Source of the DNA: Bacteroidota bacterium
Lineage (GTDB): Bacteria; Bacteroidota; Bacteroidia; B-17B0; Aurantibacillaceae
Assembly: GCA_025360565.1 (NCBI GenBank)
Contig: JANYBY010000313.1
Span: 1 to 10,838 of the forward strand
Length of the DNA: 10,838 nucleotides
Reading direction: 5' to 3'
The notes below the pieces were generated by a model. It worked only from the letters and a program-made list of their open reading frames with translations. It had not been told where the DNA came from and searched no databases. Both the position numbers and the translations under genes were made by a program. Within the stretch, counting starts at the first letter, position 1. Each line of letters begins with the position of its first letter. Positions 5,826 to 10,838 of this stretch are shown here, in pieces.

Positions 5826-8480
5826 CTAATTACTAACTACAATTTTTTTAGAAACAACACCCGAACCGTTAGAGCCGTGAATAAAATAAATACCCCGGCT
5901 TAAATTCGTTATTTGCAGCTCCCGGTTATTACCGGCCTCCAATATTATAGAGCCTACTATTTGCCCGAGGGCATTTATAATATTCAACGAAAGATCTATA
6001 TCTGAATACATGCTAAATGATCCTGTATTTGGATTCGGATAAACTTTAAATTCAGTAATACTTGCTGAGTAATTTTTTATTCCGCTACACACATTCACAG
6101 TTACAGATATCGCCGTTCTTGAGGCGCTAGTCGCGCAGGAAAAAGCTTCCACGTAAAATGTGTAAACTCCGGCACTCAAGGTAGGCGTTACAAAACTTGT
6201 GCCTGTGCCTAAAACAGTTGTAGATGTAGGTGTAGCAAACCAACTGAGAGTGCCGGAACCCGTTGCGCCCAGAGTTGCCGAATTATTTTCGCAAATAACT
6301 TCATTGCCCGTGGCTGTAGCATCATCAGGCGCGTTCGGAATATTGCAATTAATTAACTGCACTAAAAAACCATCACTTAATCCCCCGCCAAAAGCAGGCT
6401 GGTAACTGCTCGCCGTTGCAATAGTTGTGCCGCCGCTTGTATTTGAATTTCCGGAAAGATACATGTTACCGCTAGCATCAATGGTACAGCCATATCCAAG
6501 ATCACTTAAAGCGCCTCCGTAATAAGTCCCCCATTGGCGCGTTCCACTCACATTAAACTGTACTAAAAAAGCATCGTTGGATCCTCCTCCAAAAACAGGT
6601 TGATAGCCATTCGGCGTTGCAATAACAGTCCCTGTATTTGACCCAGTGTAACCCGCCAGATAAGCATTATTCGCGGCATCTGTAGCGATCATATAACCAA
6701 AATCATTTCCTGAGCCTCCGTAATAAGTTCCCCACTGTCGCGAACCGTTAGTATTGAACTGAACTAAAAAAGTATCGTAACCTCCGCCGCCATAGATCGG
6801 TTGATGACCGCCGGCTGAAGCAATTGCAGTTCCGGTATTTGTTCCCGTATATCCGCTTATGTATGTATTCCCGGCATTATCCGTAGCGCAGGTTAAACCC
6901 TGATCATCTCCGGTGCCGCCGCAATACGTTCCCCATTGGCGCACACCGACCGCGTCAAATTTTACAAGAAAAGCATCGTTAACACCGGCATACGCGGGCT
7001 GATGACTTCCAACAGAGGCGATGGCGGTTCCGGAAGTTGTACTAGAATAACCTGCTAAAAAAACATTGGTGCCATCTGTTGAAACAGAAAAACCATAATC
7101 ATTATCAATCCCTCCATAATAAGTTCCCCATAAGCGAACACCTGAAGAATTAAATTTTGCCAAAAATCCATCATCCCCTGCAGCTAAAGCAGGCTGGTGA
7201 CTGCCGGGCGTTGCCAGTGCTGTTCCAGTTGAAGAGGCGTAACCCGATAAATATACATTGCCAGTGGCATCTATTGCACAGCCCGTTCCAAATTCACCAT
7301 TGTTGCCTCCATAATACGTTGACCATTGACGAATTCCGGAAGCATTAAATTTTGCCAAGTAAGCATCGTAACCACCGGCAAATGCGGGCTGATGACTTCC
7401 GGCAGTTGCCATTACAGTTCCTGTTCCTGAGTTGGTGTAACCTGTGAGATATACATTTCCGGTTGCATCAACAGCACAATAAGGCGCATTGTCTTCTCCC
7501 GAACCGCCATAAAATGTTGCCCATTGGCGAACGCCTGCCGAATTAAATTTTGATACAAACGCATCGCCTAGTCCGCCGCCGTAAGTTATTTGATGACTGC
7601 CCACTGTTGCGATAGAAGCTCCTGAGCCTGTAGTTCCCGCTAAAAAAACATTACCGCTAAGATCTGTTTTGCAACAAAGTCCCTGATCGTTGCCGCTACC
7701 GCCGTAGTACGTTCCCCATGTGCGAATAATTGGATCAATAATAAAAGAAGCGGCCTCGTTTAACCCTTCAATATTAAAACTTAGAATATTATTTTTTATT
7801 ACCCAATTTGATTTAAGGATTTTCGAATTTTGCGTTACTAAAGGAGCTTGTTCTATTATATCGCCAAAAGGTGTGCTGATAACCAATTCACCTTTAGAAT
7901 TAATGATTATTTTTTCGGCCCCTTTAAATTCCAATTGTATGGCTTTGTAATTGGCGTGCGCGCTAACAAGGTAATCGTATTTTAAATTTCCTTCTTTTTC
8001 ATACCACACTAAATCAATTCCCGAATAAATATTTTTATAAGAGATCTTGCCGTAACTTTTTACATTGGTAACTCCATTGGGACAAGCTTCAAAATAATAA
8101 TTGTTATATCCATCCAATTCATTCTCTTTTTTTAGAGAAGAGGCGATGTTGCAATTGAGCCAATTTATATCCAAACGGTAAATGCTTATTTTGGACGGTG
8201 TTTTTGTTGCAAATTTGTTTGTGAATAAACATTTTTTTTCTTCGGCATTATCTTCTTCAACTTTGCTTAATTGGTAGCTGATACCGTTGTTCCTTAAATG
8301 AAAAGCCATGCCGTTGGTGATTCCACCAAACAAAACATCCGGTCTTGGTTGATAGTTCTGATCGCTTATTTGCCCTTTATTTTCAGTGAAAGCAAGTTTA
8401 TTTTTTGGATCTAATTTATCGGCAAAAATAAATTGTGAAAAGGATAAAATACAGAAAGCGAAAAACAGACCTTTTTTCAT
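5826..8480 (-). CDS. T9SS-exported SBBP-repeat beta-propeller protein
   Basis: This 884-residue secreted or surface protein starts with a signal peptide (KK, then GLFFAFCILSFSQFIFA, likely cut after residue 20). Residues about 25-250 form the N-terminal domain usually seen ahead of SBBP repeats (FTENKGQ... through SFIIDPIIRTWGTYYGG). Seven SBBP units of 65-67 residues then start at 253, 318, 384, 449, 514, 581 and 648, each with the pattern RQWGTYYGG...D..GN.YL.GYT...ATPGSHQP...DAFL.KFN. Seven units would close a seven-bladed propeller. An Ig-like domain follows (about 713-797, ATGNEVICENNSATLGATG). The C-terminus (about 811-884, FKVYPNPNTGSF ... RGIYFI...KKIVVSN) is a type A T9SS sorting domain, so export across the outer membrane is expected. 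The ligand is unknown. The start lies 45 bases after the psd stop and no promoter is evident there, so co-transcription with psd is possible. Confidence 0.9.
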   Translation of the reverse strand: MKKGLFFAFCILSFSQFIFADKLDPKNKLAFTENKGQISDQNYQPRPDVLFGGITNGMAFHLRNNGISYQLSKVEEDNAEEKKCLFTNKFATKTPSKISIYRLDINWLNCNIASSLKKENELDGYNNYYFEACPNGVTNVKSYGKISYKNIYSGIDLVWYEKEGNLKYDYLVSAHANYKAIQLEFKGAEKIIINSKGELVISTPFGDIIEQAPLVTQNSKILKSNWVIKNNILSFNIEGLNEAASFIIDPIIRTWGTYYGGSGNDQGLCCKTDLSGNVFLAGTTGSGASIATVGSHQITYGGGLGDAFVSKFNSAGVRQWATFYGGSGEDNAPYCAVDATGNVYLTGYTNSGTGTVMATAGSHQPAFAGGYDAYLAKFNASGIRQWSTYYGGNNGEFGTGCAIDATGNVYLSGYASSTGTALATPGSHQPALAAGDDGFLAKFNSSGVRLWGTYYGGIDNDYGFSVSTDGTNVFLAGYSSTTSGTAIASVGSHQPAYAGVNDAFLVKFDAVGVRQWGTYCGGTGDDQGLTCATDNAGNTYISGYTGTNTGTAIASAGGHQPIYGGGGYDTFLVQFNTNGSRQWGTYYGGSGNDFGYMIATDAANNAYLAGYTGSNTGTVIATPNGYQPVFGGGSNDAFLVQFNVSGTRQWGTYYGGALSDLGYGCTIDASGNMYLSGNSNTSGGTTIATASSYQPAFGGGLSDGFLVQLINCNIPNAPDDATATGNEVICENNSATLGATGSGTLSWFATPTSTTVLGTGTSFVTPTLSAGVYTFYVEAFSCATSASRTAISVTVNVCSGIKNYSASITEFKVYPNPNTGSFSMYSDIDLSLNIINALGQIVGSIILEAGNNRELQITNLSRGIYFIHGSNGSGVVSKKIVVSN
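6342..7724 (-). repeat. Seven in-frame repeats of about 195-200 bases encoding the propeller blades
   Basis: The DNA repeats correspond to residues 253-713 of the T9SS propeller protein. Each unit opens with codons for R-(Q)-W-(G/A/S)-T-(Y/F)-(Y/C)-GG. On the plus strand this appears as recurring blocks such as CCTCCGTAATAAGTCCCCCA. The units have diverged at the nucleotide level, so the array seems old rather than freshly amplified. Confidence 0.85.
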
Positions 8481-8525
8481 GAGTGAAGATTATTTAAACT
8501 AAGTTAATGAAAAAAAACCGAAAAA

Positions 8526-9182
8526 CTATATCTCTCCGATCACACTTTGCGAACCTTTTACAACATCGCCGATCTTAACGTTGAGTTTAGTACCAATGGG
8601 TAAAAACAGATCAACTCGCGAGCCAAATTTTATGAAGCCCATTTCGCCGCATTGTTCGGCTTTATCGCCTTCTTTACAATACCAAACAATTCTGCGAGCT
8701 AATGCTCCGGCTATTTGGCGGAATAAAATCTCAGTGCCTTTAGCGTGTTTTACAACCACGGTAGTTCTTTCGTTATCCGTGCTGCTCTTAGGTTCCCACG
8801 CGGCTAAAAATTTACCGGGATGATATTTAAAAAAACTAACAAGGCCTGCAATAGGGTACCGGTTAACGTGTACGTTTATGGGGCTCATAAAAATACTTAC
8901 CTGTAAGCGTTTATCTTTAAAATACTCGTTTTCGGTGGTTTCCTCTATAACAACTACTTTACCATCGGCAGGGGCAATAATTAAATTTTCGCCTTGTTTA
9001 TGTATTCTCGTTGGGTTACGAAAAAACTGAACAATGGTTATGGTTAAAAATGCACTTAAAAGGTAGGCAAACCAATGGGCAATGGCAAATGTAGGGAAAC
9101 AGAACCTGGCAATGAAAATTAGAATGGCGCTAAAGAGCAGAACTATAAATAAACTGGCGTAACCTTCTTTGTGAAATTTCAT
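8526..9182 (-). CDS. psd: Phosphatidylserine decarboxylase (short, single-ORF proenzyme)
   Basis: This 218-residue membrane enzyme decarboxylates phosphatidylserine to phosphatidylethanolamine, the main zwitterionic lipid in many Bacteroidota. Two hydrophobic segments (about 9-28 and 31-52) anchor the N-terminus. The catalytic domain shows IIAPADGKV with Asp73, MSPINVHVNRYP with His105, and IKFGSRVDLFLP, where Gly187-Ser188 is the expected self-cleavage site that creates the pyruvoyl group on Ser188. These correspond to the Asp-His-Ser set of the family. The FGS form replaces the LGST of E. coli Psd and is normal for the short class of about 210-220 residues. The gene lies directly upstream of the T9SS-propeller gene on the same strand and diverges from icd. 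A -7-like box TATCTTTG lies about 24 bases before the start. Confidence 0.93.
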   Translation of the reverse strand: MKFHKEGYASLFIVLLFSAILIFIARFCFPTFAIAHWFAYLLSAFLTITIVQFFRNPTRIHKQGENLIIAPADGKVVVIEETTENEYFKDKRLQVSIFMSPINVHVNRYPIAGLVSFFKYHPGKFLAAWEPKSSTDNERTTVVVKHAKGTEILFRQIAGALARRIVWYCKEGDKAEQCGEMGFIKFGSRVDLFLPIGTKLNVKIGDVVKGSQSVIGEI

Positions 9183-9205
9183 TCTTGGACTTTAGATTTA
9201 ATGTT

Positions 9206-9213
9206 CAAAGATA
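9206..9213 (-). promoter_or_regulatory. Probable -7 box of the psd promoter
   Basis: The minus strand reads TATCTTTG here, an exact match to TAnnTTTG, placing the transcript start about 20 bases before the psd ATG (9180-9182). No TTG is found at the ideal 19-base spacing; the nearest resemblance is a T-rich stretch at about 9233-9238. The call therefore rests on the -7 box alone. Confidence 0.45.
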
Positions 9214-9238
9214 ATGGTTTTATATTAACGTAAGAAAA

Positions 9239-9297
9239 GCCGCGGATTTCGTGGATTACACAGATAATTTCTGTGAAAATCCGTGTAATCTGTGGCA
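9239..9297. repeat. Imperfect palindromic repeat between psd and icd
   Basis: GGATTACACAGAT (9253-9265) and ATCCGTGTAATCT (9279-9291) are inverted copies matching at 11 of 13 positions, with a 13-base spacer. The tract also has a degenerate unit of about 9-10 bases with the core (C/G)GGATT(A/T)C or CACAGAT. It lies upstream of both divergent promoters and overlaps neither. Sequences of this type (CACAGATTACACGGATT-like) are, to my recollection, scattered in intergenic DNA of many environmental bacteria. Confidence 0.6.
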
Positions 9298-9355
9298 ATA
9301 TAACAATTAGAGAGGGTAGGATAATTATTTCTCAATAAAATTTCGTCAAAAAGAC

Positions 9356-9385
9356 TTGCTAAATACCAAAGCTTTTCTACATTTG
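9356..9385 (+). promoter_or_regulatory. icd promoter, near-ideal Bacteroidota sigma-70 type
   Basis: TTG (9356-9358) is followed after exactly 19 bases by TACATTTG (9378-9385), a full match to TTG-N19-TAnnTTTG. Transcription would begin near 9391, leaving a leader of about 25 bases before the icd ATG at 9416. No Shine-Dalgarno sequence is present, only an A/T-rich leader, as is common in this phylum. Confidence 0.75.
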
Positions 9386-9415
9386 TGGTTCAAAAAATTA
9401 TAATATTCTTAAAGT

Positions 9416-10654
9416 ATGAGCAAAATTAAAGTAGCCAATCCGGTAGTTGAATTAGATGGAGATGAAATGACCAGAATTATCTGGAAATTCATTAAAGACA
9501 AATTAATTGTTCCTTATTTAGATATTGATATTAAGTATTATGATCTTGGTATGGAAAACCGCGATGCTACAAACGATCAGGTTACTATTGATTCGGCCGA
9601 AGCCATAAAAAAATACCAGGTTGGTATTAAGTGTGCTACCATTACGCCCGATGAAGCCCGTGTAAAAGAATTTAATTTGAAACAAATGTGGAAGTCGCCA
9701 AACGGCACCATCCGTAATATTTTGGATGGTACAGTATTTCGCGAGCCAATTGTGTGTAAAAACGTTCCGCGCTTAGTAACAAACTGGACTTCTCCGATCA
9801 TTGTTGGTCGTCACGCTTTTGGTGATCAGTATAAAGCGACAGATTTTTTAGTTCCCGGAAAAGGAAAGTTAACAATGAAATTTGAAGGTGAAGATGGAAA
9901 AGTAATTGAGCACGAAGTTTTTAAATTTAAGGGAGCCGGTGTTGCAATGGGAATGTACAACCTTGACGAAAGTATAAAAGGTTTTGCCCACTCTTGTTTT
10001 AATGTGGCATTAAATAAAAAATGGCCTTTGTATTTATCTACTAAAAATACCATCCTTAAAAAATACGACGGAAGATTTAAAGATATTTTTGAAGAAATTT
10101 ACCAAGCAGACTATAAAGCAAAATACGAAGCCGCGGGAATTGTTTACGAACACCGTTTAATTGATGATATGGTTGCAAGTGCTTTAAAATGGAATGGAAG
10201 TTTTGTTTGGGCTTGTAAAAATTATGATGGCGACGTTCAGTCCGATTCAGTTGCACAAGGTTTTGGTTCCTTAGGATTAATGACCTCGGTATTAGTTACG
10301 CCTGACGGAAAAATTATGGAAGCAGAAGCGGCGCACGGTACAGTTACCCGTCACTTCCGCGATCACCAAGCGGGTAAACCAACTTCAACTAATCCAATTG
10401 CAAGTATTTTTGCATGGACAAGAGGTTTAGAGTTCCGTGGAAAATTAGATGGCAACAAAGACTTAGTTCATTTTGCACAAACTTTAGAAAAAGTATGTGT
10501 TGAAACCGTTGAAAGCGGTAAAATGACAAAAGATCTGGCTGTTTGCGCGCATGGCAACAAAGTTAAACATGGTGAACATTATTTATATACCGAAGAATTT
10601 TTAGGTGCTATTGATGCTAACTTAAAAGTGGCTTTAGCAAAAGCAACTGCGTAA
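9416..10654 (+). CDS. icd: Isocitrate dehydrogenase, NADP-dependent, eukaryote-like homodimeric type
   Basis: This 412-residue cytoplasmic TCA-cycle enzyme oxidises isocitrate to 2-oxoglutarate and CO2 with NADP+. The sequence follows human IDH1 closely. SPNGTIRN contains Ser94, Asn96 and Arg100; Arg109 and Arg132 (GRHAFGDQY, with Tyr139) complete the isocitrate-binding set with the same numbering as IDH1. Lys210 in YLSTKNT and the metal-binding aspartates at 250, 273 and 277 (LIDDMVA, NYDGDVQSDS) are all present. HGTVTRH at 307-313 carries the Arg-His pair that reads the 2'-phosphate of NADP, so NADP specificity is expected rather than NAD. It differs from the E. coli-type Icd in class. It appears monocistronic, with a strong promoter upstream and a hairpin terminator about 160 bases downstream. 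Confidence 0.97.
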   Translation: MSKIKVANPVVELDGDEMTRIIWKFIKDKLIVPYLDIDIKYYDLGMENRDATNDQVTIDSAEAIKKYQVGIKCATITPDEARVKEFNLKQMWKSPNGTIRNILDGTVFREPIVCKNVPRLVTNWTSPIIVGRHAFGDQYKATDFLVPGKGKLTMKFEGEDGKVIEHEVFKFKGAGVAMGMYNLDESIKGFAHSCFNVALNKKWPLYLSTKNTILKKYDGRFKDIFEEIYQADYKAKYEAAGIVYEHRLIDDMVASALKWNGSFVWACKNYDGDVQSDSVAQGFGSLGLMTSVLVTPDGKIMEAEAAHGTVTRHFRDHQAGKPTSTNPIASIFAWTRGLEFRGKLDGNKDLVHFAQTLEKVCVETVESGKMTKDLAVCAHGNKVKHGEHYLYTEEFLGAIDANLKVALAKATA

Positions 10655-10660
10655 TACTAA

Positions 10661-10697
10661 CCGCGGAGCCACGGAGAACACTGAGTTACACTGAGTT
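10661..10697. repeat. Degenerate GGAG/CTGAG tandem repeat after icd
   Basis: Starting six bases past the icd stop codon, the tract contains CGGAGCCACGGAG followed by a perfect tandem pair of ACACTGAGTT (10678-10687 and 10688-10697). The period is about 9-10 bases. It resembles in style the tracts at about 231-268 and 9239-9297, although the cores differ. Confidence 0.5.
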
Positions 10698-10706
10698 CAA
10701 TAAGCG

Positions 10707-10805
10707 TGTCACGTCGAGTAGTCCTGCTTTTTCAGCAGGACGTATCGAGACGAATGATTCAGGTTCTCGATACACTTCGCTATCGCTACGTTACTCGAAC
10801 TGACA
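10707..10805. repeat. Clover-shaped intergenic palindromic element B
   Basis: Outer arms TGTCACGTCGAGTA (10707-10720) and TACTCGAACTGACA (10792-10805) are inverted copies matching at 12 of 14 positions. Directly abutting inside are two hairpins. The first has stem GTCCTGCT / AGCAGGAC (10721-10728, 10734-10741), exact, with loop TTTTC. The second has stem GTATCGAGA / TCTCGATAC (10742-10750, 10765-10773), exact, with a 14-base loop. A GC-rich stretch with TTCGCTATCGCTACG fills the rest. It has no coding capacity and is not a tRNA. Confidence 0.7.
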
Positions 10806-10814
10806 ATAAAATAG

Positions 10815-10838
10815 AGCCTCGCTGAAAATGCGGGGCTT
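10815..10838 (+). terminator. Probable intrinsic terminator after icd (cut by window edge)
   Basis: AGCCTCGC (10815-10822) pairs with GCGGGGCT (10830-10837) over eight pairs, with one U-G in RNA and a seven-base loop TGAAAAT. It is preceded by AATAAAATAG and followed by the start of a T run, but the window ends after one further T. The A-rich left flank suggests it may act in both directions. Confidence 0.6.

Noticed and set aside
6342..7724. A CRISPR-like or satellite array, from the regular repeats of about 195 bases
   Set aside because: The repeats are in frame throughout one long coding region and encode SBBP propeller blades.
8613..8630. Loss of the Psd self-cleavage motif, since LGST is missing
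   Set aside because: The FGS form (Gly187-Ser188) is the normal cleavage site of the short Psd class, so the enzyme looks intact.
8581..8823. A plus-strand 80-codon reading frame inside psd
   Set aside because: It lies fully antisense to the conserved catalytic part of psd and mirrors its codons; it does not look like an independent gene.
10707..10805. A tRNA gene, because of the clover-like fold
   Set aside because: There is no T-loop TTC motif, no seven-base anticodon loop in the right place and no acceptor-stem geometry. The outer stem is 14 bases rather than 7.

Overview
The window comes from a Bacteroidota chromosome. Three things point there: a secreted protein with a type IX secretion (T9SS) C-terminal sorting domain, promoter matches to the Bacteroidota pattern TTG-N19-TAnnTTTG, and the absence of strong Shine-Dalgarno sites. 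Genus and family cannot be fixed from what is visible. The content is mostly core metabolism plus cell-envelope genes. I saw no phage, integrase, transposase, CRISPR or defence genes.

Layout from left to right. The first 77 bases hold the N-terminus of a minus-strand anti-sigma factor gene that runs off the left edge. A 187-base gap follows, then ftcD on the minus strand, a bifunctional enzyme of histidine degradation and one-carbon metabolism. Diverging from ftcD is a 1165-residue protein with a signal peptide that looks like a large outer-membrane beta-barrel and whose function I do not recognise. It converges on a minus-strand gene for an 884-residue T9SS-exported protein with a seven-unit SBBP beta-propeller. 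Directly upstream of that gene on the same strand is psd (phosphatidylserine decarboxylase), possibly co-transcribed with it. Diverging from psd is icd, an NADP-type isocitrate dehydrogenase of the eukaryote-like homodimeric class, with an almost ideal promoter and a probable terminator at the right edge.

The genes do not form one pathway. FtcD and Icd are cytoplasmic metabolism, Psd is membrane lipid synthesis, and the two large proteins are envelope or secreted products. The most unusual material is intergenic. There are two roughly 100-base structured elements (about 5698-5801 and 10707-10805), each bounded by inverted repeats and containing a hairpin with the loop TTTTC. There are also three loci of degenerate sequence with a period of about 9-10 bases (about 231-268, 9239-9297 and 10661-10697). 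These look like dispersed palindromic repeats rather than genes. I found no convincing new multi-gene system; the best leads are the uncharacterised barrel protein and the intergenic elements.
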